From CAZDIO01 sp964505555 (lineage in GTDB: Bacteria > Bdellovibrionota_C > UBA2361 > SZUA-149 > CAZDIO01), in NCBI GenBank assembly GCA_964505555.1, contig CAZDIO010000079.1, positions 1 through 15,528 of the forward strand: a stretch of DNA of 15,528 bases, given 5' to 3'. The notes under the pieces were generated by a model. It worked only from the letters and a program-made list of their open reading frames with translations. It did no database searches and was not told the origin of the DNA. The position numbers and the translations under genes were made by a program. Shown one piece after another: positions 7,373-12,781 of this stretch (position 1 is the stretch's first letter; the number at the start of each line of letters is the position of its first letter).

Positions 7373-8341
7373 TTAAATATCAAATAATGAACTTACTGAA
7401 TCTTCATTATGAATCCTCTTCACTGCTTCTCCGATAATAGAAGCAACAGAAAGCTGCACCAACCAATCTTTGTGACGAGCAATGTCTGGATGAAAAATTG
7501 TATCCGTCACTATTACCTTTGAAAGTTTACTCTTTGGTAAGGTCTCTGTGGCATCCGCAGAGAGAACCGCATGAGCACAACAGGCAAGAACATCCGTGGC
7601 TCCGTGCTCTAACAACGCATCTGCTGCCTTACTGAGTGTCTTTCCGGTATCAACAATATCATCAACAATAATCGCGACCTTCCCCTCAACCTCTCCGACG
7701 ACCTTCATCTCTGCTACTTCGTTCGGAGCGGTACGTCGTTTATCAATAATCGCTAAGGCCGCATCCCCAAGCACTTTTGCATAGGCTCGGGCTCGGGGGA
7801 CTCCACCTGAATCTGGAGAGACAATACAAAGGTTTCGACCACTGTAGTGCTCACGAAGGTATTTTACAAGTACCGGCATCGCAAATAGGTTATCTACCGG
7901 GATATTAAAAAACCCCATGATCTGCCCCGCATGAAGATCCATCGTTAACACCCGATCCGCCCCAGCAGAGGAGATTAAATCAGAAACGAGCTTCGCAGTA
8001 ATCGGAACACGAGGCTTCGTCTTACGGTCCTGACGGGCATAACCAAAATATGGGAGCACCGCAGTCACTCGCCTTGCACTAGCGCGACGAAGCGCATCCA
8101 TAATGATCAAGAGCTCCATCAAATTATCGTTTCCAGGAAAAGAAGTGCTCTGTACCACAAAGACATCGCTCCCCCGCACGTTCTCTCCGATCTCCACACT
8201 GATCTCACCATCGCTAAATGTTTGCACATCACACGAGCTCAGCTCAACGCCAGCAACATGCGCTGCTTCTTGGGCAAGCTTCACATTAGAGCGTCCGGAA
8301 ATAATTGCTAACTTCCCTTGTACTACCATCATTTTTCCCAT
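7373..8341 (-). CDS. prs: Ribose-phosphate pyrophosphokinase (PRPP synthetase)
   Basis: It makes PRPP from ribose 5-phosphate and ATP for nucleotide, histidine and tryptophan synthesis. The 322-residue protein is a class I enzyme with all landmarks: FSDGEISVEI (42-51), FPGNDNLMELL, YFGYARQDRK (98-107, ATP contacts), MDLHAGQIMGFF (134-145, catalytic His137), DKRR (200-203, catalytic Lys201) and the PRPP loop VDDIVDTGKT (226-235). The start is uncertain between M1 (8339-8341) and the adjacent M4/M5. Family members begin near LAIISGRSN, and neither start has a good ribosome binding site. It lies downstream of tRNA-Gln and a stem-loop, and upstream of rplY by 29 bp. Confidence 0.97.
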   Translation of the reverse strand: MGKMMVVQGKLAIISGRSNVKLAQEAAHVAGVELSSCDVQTFSDGEISVEIGENVRGSDVFVVQSTSFPGNDNLMELLIIMDALRRASARRVTAVLPYFGYARQDRKTKPRVPITAKLVSDLISSAGADRVLTMDLHAGQIMGFFNIPVDNLFAMPVLVKYLREHYSGRNLCIVSPDSGGVPRARAYAKVLGDAALAIIDKRRTAPNEVAEMKVVGEVEGKVAIIVDDIVDTGKTLSKAADALLEHGATDVLACCAHAVLSADATETLPKSKLSKVIVTDTIFHPDIARHKDWLVQLSVASIIGEAVKRIHNEDSVSSLFDI

Positions 8342-8358
8342 ACTGACTTTAACTGTGC

Positions 8359-8383
8359 ATCCCCTGCATTTGATGCAGGGGAT
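8359..8383. repeat. Perfect 11-bp stem-loop between tRNA-Gln and prs
   Basis: ATCCCCTGCAT and ATGCAGGGGAT form a perfect 11-bp stem around a 3-nt loop. In the minus-strand transcript it lies 10 nt after the CCA end of tRNA-Gln and 17 nt before the prs start. No T-run follows, so it does not look like a classical terminator. A role as a processing or 3'-end barrier, or as an attenuator before prs, fits the position. Function is inferred. Confidence 0.6.
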
Positions 8384-8393
8384 CTCTTAAAAT

Positions 8394-8468
8394 TGGCTGG
8401 GCGGGGAGGATTCGAACCTCCGAATGCCGGGACCAAAGCCCGGTGCCTTACCGCTTGGCGACCGCCCA
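8394..8468 (-). tRNA. tRNA-Gln (anticodon TTG), CCA encoded
   Basis: The minus-strand sequence folds as a cloverleaf. The acceptor stem is TGGGCGG/CCGCCCA, the D arm contains AAGCGGTAAGGC, the anticodon stem is CCGGG/CCCGG with loop CTTTGGT (anticodon TTG), and the T arm is GGAGG-TTCGAAT-CCTCC. The discriminator G is followed by a genomically encoded CCA (8394-8396). The unpaired-looking U-G start and the overall sequence match bacterial tRNA-Gln. Hairpin element A abuts its 5' end, and a shorter stem-loop follows its 3' end. Its position before prs matches deltaproteobacterial gene order. Confidence 0.96.
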
Positions 8469-8594
8469 ATGAGAATTACGCTTTTGCCTTAAGCCTTCGT
8501 TGCGGAAAATTCCTGCGGTGCTCATGTGCAACGAGCACATTCCGCTCCTCGTAATTTCCGCGCCTCGTCTTAAGGCAAAATCGTAATTCTCATT
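8469..8594 (-). repeat. Hairpin element A, abutting the 5' end of tRNA-Gln
   Basis: This 126-bp imperfect palindrome fills the gap between ispE and tRNA-Gln. The outer arms, about 25 bp with one mismatch, end in ATGAGAATTACG at 8469 and its complement at 8594. Inside, GCGGAAATT pairs with AATTTTCCGC (one extra base). Next come CGAGGAGCGGA and GAGCACCGCAG (on the plus strand, 8541-8551 and 8513-8523). The apex is a 6-bp stem, ATGTGC-TCGTT-GCACAT (8524-8540). The core strands are identical to those of element B at 10439-10580, read in the direction of the adjacent tRNA. It resembles REP/BIME-type palindromes. No transposase is in the window. Confidence 0.85.
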
Positions 8595-8608
8595 ACTCTC
8601 TGACGAGA

Positions 8609-9784
8609 TTACCATCTTAGACTTGAAGTGGTTAAGAAGACCTCTTTGGGGAGGAGCGTTCTTAATTTTACTTCTAGCTGTTTTGCCCCTTGGGTGGTTT
8701 TTGTAAACCCCACCAAGGCGCTTCCACTTCCGGCAAGAAGCACATGTTCTGCTCCCTGCTGATAGAGGATGTTTCGCAAATCTTTGAGCTCTGGAAATGA
8801 CTCAAAGATCACACTCTCAAAATCGTTGATGACAAACTCTCTAAACCACTCACCTGTGCCGAGTAAAAAGCTGAACGTTTTAACATTTTTTTTCAAGCCG
8901 TTAAACCCAGGAAGCAAATTTTGACGTAAAGAGGCTATTTCCTCATCGATTGCATCATTAAATATCGGCTCTAATAGTCCATGGTGTTCGTCATATAGTT
9001 GATAAGCTAGTGCGGTTTTCACTCCCAGCCTTGGCTTGAGTATTACAAGCCCGATACTTGTAAGCTGTTCGGGCAAAGGCTCCTCTTCTAATAAAACTTG
9101 GCAAACAGATTCTCCACACCCGTGGATAAAACTTGGACCACTTTTTAAAAAACACGAAACGTCAGAACCAAGACTCGGTGCTAATTCAAATATCAAATTA
9201 GGTTTACTTTTAGCAGGTTCAATTTTGGCAAACGCTTCGGCAAGTAACAGAAGTACCGAAGCGGCATTGGAGCTTCCCCCACCAAGCCCAGCTTCAAAGG
9301 GGATACGCTTTTTGATTTGAATTTTAAGGTCAATCTCCTCACGTAAAGAAACGTGATTGAGAAATTCTCGAGCTGCCCTCCAGGCAAGATTTTTCTCGGA
9401 GTTTAAAACAGAAAGAACCTCAGAAAGGCGATCCCCCTCATCTTCTCCACCCAGATTTTCACCAAGATTGTTTTGTAGATCTTCACTCAGGAAGCATTCA
9501 CAAGCGATCTGCCCCGTTCCCCGAGAGAGAGAAATCGAAACGGTATCACCAAACGTAAGAGGCACAATAAGGGATCTGAGCAGATGAAACCCATTTGACA
9601 CACGACCTACAATGCGTAAGGTGAGATTAAGCTTTGCTGGTGAAGCTCTTTCTCCACTCCAAAGAAGCAAGGAGGAAGGATGAGGGAGTTCATCTTCAAC
9701 AGGAACTGAGAGAACAGGAGCTGAGAGAGTAGCTGAGCCTGAAAAAGTCCTATCTGGAGAAAGCTTGGTGTTAGGGAAAATCAT
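8609..9784 (-). CDS. ispE: 4-diphosphocytidyl-2-C-methyl-D-erythritol kinase, extended
   Basis: IspE phosphorylates CDP-methylerythritol in the MEP isoprenoid pathway. From the ATG at 9782-9784 the protein has 391 residues, against about 280-300 usually. The GHMP-kinase landmarks are SPAKLNLTLRI (48-58, catalytic Lys51), the ATP loop PFEAGLGGGSSNAA (162-175), LGSDV (206-210, catalytic Asp208) and a C-terminal LAGSGSALVGF. The extra length comes from a 45-residue Ser/Pro-rich N-terminal stretch and an acidic insert near 100-126 (NLGENLGGEDEGD). The frame stays open to a TTG at 9818-9820. No candidate start has a clear ribosome binding site, and the real start could be later (TTG at 9668-9670). 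The ATG overlaps that of the divergent phosphatase gene. The position upstream of tRNA-Gln and prs is conserved. Confidence 0.9.
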   Translation of the reverse strand: MIFPNTKLSPDRTFSGSATLSAPVLSVPVEDELPHPSSLLLWSGERASPAKLNLTLRIVGRVSNGFHLLRSLIVPLTFGDTVSISLSRGTGQIACECFLSEDLQNNLGENLGGEDEGDRLSEVLSVLNSEKNLAWRAAREFLNHVSLREEIDLKIQIKKRIPFEAGLGGGSSNAASVLLLLAEAFAKIEPAKSKPNLIFELAPSLGSDVSCFLKSGPSFIHGCGESVCQVLLEEEPLPEQLTSIGLVILKPRLGVKTALAYQLYDEHHGLLEPIFNDAIDEEIASLRQNLLPGFNGLKKNVKTFSFLLGTGEWFREFVINDFESVIFESFPELKDLRNILYQQGAEHVLLAGSGSALVGFTKTTQGAKQLEVKLRTLLPKEVFLTTSSLRW

Positions 9785-10424
9785 GGGGCAAAATATACGC
9801 TTCCCAAGAGAAGTTTGCAAAATCCAGACGCTCTTTCTTAACCTCTGGGCAGGCCTTTCTTCGCGCGTTGGGCTCTCCTCTTTCTATCTCAAACCACTTG
9901 CAACCCTGCGCACAAAGAAAGCGTTACCAAAAGAGATCCTCATCATCTGCAAAGGAAACATCTGTCGCAGTCCTTACGCCGAAAAAAAGCTCAAACACCT
10001 CCTTGAAAAAGAGCAGTTGAGTTCAATCAACGTCATCTCTCGCGGATGTGAAACAACCCCGGGGAAAACTGCCTATCCACAAGCCATCGAGCACGCTCAA
10101 ACCTTAGGCATTGATCTCTCTTCCCATCGCACGATGTCCTTAGAAAAAAAAGACATCAAAAACGCCGATCTCATCTTCGTCATGGATCCCCAACACCGAA
10201 ACGCCGTCTTACTCCACAACCCACAAGCCAAATCCAAGCTCCTCTACCTCGGCGCCCTCACCCTCCCCGATCAACTCCCCCTAATCATCGAAGATCCCTA
10301 CCGAGACAACCCAGAAAAAGACAACCCCCACCTAGAACAATGCTTCCATCAAATAGATCTCGCCCTAACCAAGCTGGTACAGAGTTTTAAAATCACAAAA
10401 AAGAACGAGGAAAATTTATCATAA
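9783..10424 (+). CDS. Low-molecular-weight protein tyrosine phosphatase
   Basis: The P-loop IICKGNICRSPYAE (C56, R62 from the ATG) is the LMW-PTP signature C-x-G-N-x-C-R-S, and EDPYRDNP carries the general acid (D171). Partners range from tyrosine kinases of polysaccharide export to arsenate reductase, so the substrate is open. The protein has 213 residues, with about 50 residues before the phosphatase fold, which normally starts at the K-I-L-F-V-C strand. No in-frame ATG, GTG or TTG lies between the ATG at 9783 and the P-loop, so either the extension is real or a rare start is used. AGGG stands 7 nt upstream of the ATG, and a TTG at 9765 is an alternative. Codons ending in C (ATC, CTC, AAC, CAC) are far more frequent than in neighbouring genes, hinting at transfer. 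Hairpin B and tRNA-Arg follow. Confidence 0.88.
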   Translation: MGQNIRFPREVCKIQTLFLNLWAGLSSRVGLSSFYLKPLATLRTKKALPKEILIICKGNICRSPYAEKKLKHLLEKEQLSSINVISRGCETTPGKTAYPQAIEHAQTLGIDLSSHRTMSLEKKDIKNADLIFVMDPQHRNAVLLHNPQAKSKLLYLGALTLPDQLPLIIEDPYRDNPEKDNPHLEQCFHQIDLALTKLVQSFKITKKNEENLS

Positions 10425-10438
10425 TGTATTACCTATGC

Positions 10439-10580
10439 GTGTCTGTCCCAAAACGACAATTTTGAGCCAAGTTTGGTCGAACGGAAATTGCGAGGAGCGG
10501 ACTTTACTACTGTAAACGAGCACCGCAGCAATCTTCCGTTCGACCAAAATTGGCCAAAAGTGGCGTTTTGGGACAGACAC
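10439..10580 (+). repeat. Hairpin element B, 2 nt upstream of tRNA-Arg
   Basis: This 142-bp palindrome has perfect 17-bp outer arms (GTGTCTGTCCCAAAACG, 10439-10455, and its complement at 10564-10580). An inner perfect 12-bp stem (GGTCGAACGGAA/TTCCGTTCGACC) and partly paired stretches lie between. The core is CGGAAATT, G, CGAGGAGCGGA (10491-10501), then an apical stem TTTAC-TACT-GTAAA (10503-10516), then GAGCACCGCAG, C, AAT (10518-10532). The core matches element A. The apex and arms do not, yet each is self-complementary. GTGTCTGTCCC ends recall, from memory, palindromes linked to REP-associated tyrosine transposases, but that is unverified. Confidence 0.85.
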
Positions 10581-10582
10581 GG

Positions 10583-10654
10583 GCCCTTGTGGTGAAATGG
10601 ATATCATGTAGCCCTCCGAAGGCTGAGGTCCAAGTTCGATTCTTGGCAAGGGTA
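10583..10654 (+). tRNA. tRNA-Arg (anticodon CCG)
   Basis: Acceptor stem GCCCTTG/CAAGGGT (one G-T pair). The D arm is GTGA/TCAT. The anticodon stem is TAGCC/GGCTG with loop CTCCGAA (anticodon CCG, reading CGG). The T arm is CCAAG-TTCGATT-CTTGG. Discriminator A is followed by GTATTTTAC's TATT rather than CCA, so CCA must be added by nucleotidyltransferase, in contrast to tRNA-Gln in this window. The 5' end is 2 nt from hairpin element B. Confidence 0.93.
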
Positions 10655-10793
10655 TTTTACAAAAGATTTCGGGAAATGGCGTTTTAGGCCGGAGGGAACA
10701 GGAAAAACCAAACTCTTTGAATCTTTATCTAAAATGCACTAGTCTTAACGGTGATATTCTAAGGCTTACCTTACTTGGATGGAGGGGTTGTGT

Positions 10794-10991
10794 ATGGAGG
10801 GGCAGCAAAGACAGTTTCCAAATTGCCAAAAGTGCAATGGCGGCGTTCTCGTGCCGTTATCAGATTACGGACAGGAAGGAGCTGCTGTTACGTATAAGGC
10901 GTGGGTTTGCACCAGCCCGGAGTGTGGCTTTTCTCTACGAATCGATAAGGGAGAAGTTACCTACGGAAGAAAAATTCAACAGAAACAGTAA
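10794..10991 (+). CDS. Small zinc-ribbon protein of unknown function
   Basis: The 65-residue protein has two Cys knuckles: C14-x2-C17 (FPNCQKCNG) and C39-x5-C44 (WVCTSPECGF), spaced for one zinc ribbon. The residues between and after (VLVPLSDYGQEG, FSLRIDKGEVTYGRKI) look like a compact beta fold. I do not know its function; small zinc ribbons often act in nucleic-acid or protein binding. I chose the second in-frame ATG (10794) because GGAGGGG lies 6 nt upstream. The first ATG (10779) has no ribosome binding site. A weak promoter candidate, TTGAAT (10717-10722) and TAGTCT (10740-10745) with 17-bp spacing, lies upstream. It is followed by a likely terminator. Confidence 0.75.
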   Translation: MEGQQRQFPNCQKCNGGVLVPLSDYGQEGAAVTYKAWVCTSPECGFSLRIDKGEVTYGRKIQQKQ

Positions 10992-10998
10992 ATTTTAA

Positions 10999-11031
10999 TA
11001 ACTTCCTATCCACGGAAGTTAAGTCTTTTTC
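10999..11031 (+). terminator. Probable rho-independent terminator of the zinc-ribbon gene
   Basis: TAACTTCC and GGAAGTTA form an 8-bp stem with a 7-nt loop (10999-11021), followed after 2 nt by TCTTTTTC. It starts 8 bp after the stop of the 65-residue gene, in the right orientation. The stem is only moderately GC-rich, so efficiency is uncertain. Confidence 0.55.
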
Positions 11032-11050
11032 GTAAAACCATTTTTTATAT

Positions 11051-11123
11051 AACCACAGAGGCGCAGAGACACAGAGGAAAGAAAATTAATCGATATTCTC
11101 TGTGTCTCTGCGCCTCTGTGGTT
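11051..11123. repeat. Perfect 26-bp inverted repeat between convergent genes
   Basis: The arms 11051-11076 and 11098-11123 are perfectly complementary over 26 bp. They begin AACCACAGAGGCGCAG and end CTGCGCCTCTGTGGTT, with a 21-bp AT-rich spacer. The repeat lies between the zinc-ribbon gene (plus) and the NtrC-type gene (minus) and is flanked by TTTTATAAAA-like sequence, so it could stop transcription from both sides. From memory, ACCACAGAG-x-CACAGAG sequences recur between genes in many environmental bacteria, so this may be a dispersed repeat. Confidence 0.9.
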
Positions 11124-11174
11124 TTATAAAATCTTTCTTTCAGAATTCTTAATATATTAGCCTAACGACAAGCT

Positions 11175-12644
11175 TCAAGAGTCTTCCTCACTCAAGCCCA
11201 GTTTATCCATCTTGTACTTTAATATCCGCCGGCTAATTCCTAGAAGCTCTGCTGCTTTGGTTTGAACAAAGTTCGTACGCTTGAGTGCTTGGAGGATCAG
11301 GTCTTTTTCAAAAGCTCTCTCTGCTTGTTCAAAAGGAATACTTCCTGAAAGCACATCCTGAGCGAGATCGCCATTACTCTGACCTAGTCGTAATCGCGAA
11401 GGAAGATGTTGTGCACTAATCACCTCTTCAGAGGAGAGAGCGAGGATGCTCTCAGTTACGTTTTCAAGCTCACGCACATTTCCTGGCCAAGGGTAACTTT
11501 CTAATACCTGAAACGCACTCTCATCGAGGCGCACGGATTTATTCCCATAGAGGATAGACATCCGTTTTATAAAATGCTCAACGAGAGCTCGGATATCTTC
11601 GGTGTGTTTACGAAGTGGCGGAACTTCAATGCCCACAACGTTAATCCGGTAGTAGAGATCTTGTCGGAACTGACCATCTTTGATAGCCGCTTCAAGACTC
11701 TTGTTCGTTGCAGCAATGATTCTAACGTCTACCCGGATCGGTTTTGAACGACCCACCCGATAGAACTCCTGATCTTGAAGAAAGCGGAGCATCTTTACCT
11801 GAACGGGCAGGCTAAGCTCGCCTATCTCGTCAAGAAAAAGTGTACCGTGATCGGCAAGCTCAAAAAGTCCGACACGGCGATCGATGGCATTGGTAAAAGA
11901 TCCTTTCTCATGCCCAAAGAGTTCTGACTCAATCAACGTTTCTGGAATCGCCGCACAGTTTATCGCCATGAAGGGACCGTTATTTCGGTTACTTCGTCGA
12001 TGAATCTCTCGAGCAACAAGCTCTTTTCCGGTTCCTGATTCGCCAGTAATCAAAACGGTAGTATCTCTTTTTGCAAGCTGATCAACTTTTTGGTACACCT
12101 CCTCAATAATCGGGCTTTTCCCCACCATTGAGCCAAAGTCTCCTTCAATTTGAGGAAGTTCTGGGCGATGATGCTGAAGAGTCATTACAGAAGATGGCGC
12201 CATTCGACCAGACGCTCCTTCGGTGAGTGTTTCTTCAATAAGGCTCAAGAGTTCATCAACGTCGTAGGGTTTATTGAGATAATCAACAGCACCAATTTTC
12301 ATCGCTTGCACAGCGGTCTTAATCGTCTTTGTTGCCGTAAGCATAATGATCGGCAGGAGTGGATAATCTGCTTTTGTTTGCTTAAGAAGCTCAAGTCCAT
12401 CAAGTCCAGGCATGACCACATCAAGAATGACAAGATCGGGGAGGCTCTGAAATGTTGCCGGAGTTGTCTCAACGGCACTGGTTGTGTTGGGAGCACCATT
12501 TGTTTCGAGCAGTTTTCGTGCCTCGTCAGCATTTTCTGCTACTGAGACATCATAACTTCGCTCTAAAATAAGACGAAGCGATTCTCTGACATTCGCCTCA
12601 TCATCGACCACAAGAATTTTTTTTCGTGGTTGTTGCTCAATCAT
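11175..12644 (-). CDS. NtrC-family sigma-54-type response regulator
   Basis: The 489-residue protein has three domains. The receiver spans about 8-145 (D14-D15, phospho-acceptor D75 in VILDVVMPG, T103, K125-P126). The AAA+ domain spans about 170-410, with Walker A GESGTGKE (201-208), Walker B TLFLDEIGEL (268-277) and PWPGNVREL (385-393). The Fis-type HTH spans about 455-483 (KAAELLGISRRILKYKM). The loop that contacts sigma-54 is normally GAFTGA and here reads GSFTNA (249-254 region, after GHEK). The receiver has an insert of about 20 residues, rich in Thr and Ala, at 49-69. I chose the ATG at 12642-12644, with AAGGTG 3 nt upstream, over the GTG two codons earlier. No partner kinase is in the window, and the regulon is unknown. 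Confidence 0.93.
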   Translation of the reverse strand: MIEQQPRKKILVVDDEANVRESLRLILERSYDVSVAENADEARKLLETNGAPNTTSAVETTPATFQSLPDLVILDVVMPGLDGLELLKQTKADYPLLPIIMLTATKTIKTAVQAMKIGAVDYLNKPYDVDELLSLIEETLTEGASGRMAPSSVMTLQHHRPELPQIEGDFGSMVGKSPIIEEVYQKVDQLAKRDTTVLITGESGTGKELVAREIHRRSNRNNGPFMAINCAAIPETLIESELFGHEKGSFTNAIDRRVGLFELADHGTLFLDEIGELSLPVQVKMLRFLQDQEFYRVGRSKPIRVDVRIIAATNKSLEAAIKDGQFRQDLYYRINVVGIEVPPLRKHTEDIRALVEHFIKRMSILYGNKSVRLDESAFQVLESYPWPGNVRELENVTESILALSSEEVISAQHLPSRLRLGQSNGDLAQDVLSGSIPFEQAERAFEKDLILQALKRTNFVQTKAAELLGISRRILKYKMDKLGLSEEDS

Positions 12645-12666
12645 GCACACCTTGTTAGGAACCTAG

Positions 12667-12694
12667 ACTGTACCCTTTTGGAAACCTTGTTCAA
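12667..12694 (-). promoter_or_regulatory. Candidate sigma-70-type promoter of the NtrC-type gene
   Basis: On the minus strand TTGAAC (12689-12694) and TACAGT (12667-12672) are separated by 16 bp; each matches 4 of 6 consensus bases. The implied start is about 15 nt upstream of the ATG. The same 137-bp divergent gap has a consensus TATAAT on the plus strand (12732-12737), 44 bp before the TPR gene, but without a matching -35. Confidence 0.35.
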
Positions 12695-12781
12695 TTCTGT
12701 TCATTAAGATGCATTTGCAGTAGGAAAAGACTATAATTTGATGAAAATTTGCCCGTAACTAGGTAAAAATGGCGACGAGAA

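Noticed and set aside
8318..8554. Plus-strand open frame of 78 codons
   Set aside because: It runs through tRNA-Gln antisense and one arm of hairpin A.
8648..8660. GGAGGAGCG near the ispE 3' end as another core copy
   Set aside because: It is inside the ispE coding sequence, without the partner strand GAGCACCGCAG or an apical stem.
8469..10580. CRISPR repeats as an explanation for the shared core
   Set aside because: There are only two copies about 2 kb apart, embedded in hairpins and without regular spacers or cas genes.
10439..10580. Complete insertion sequence
   Set aside because: The element has no room for a transposase and no clear target-site duplication. Elements A and B do not share ends.
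10419..10649. Minus-strand open frame of 76 codons
   Set aside because: It lies over hairpin B and tRNA-Arg, so its frame is a by-product of structured non-coding sequence.
10717..10998. Open frame of 93 codons overlapping the zinc-ribbon gene
   Set aside because: It is out of frame with the zinc-ribbon gene, which has paired cysteines, a strong ribosome binding site and a terminator. The alternative has no recognisable features.
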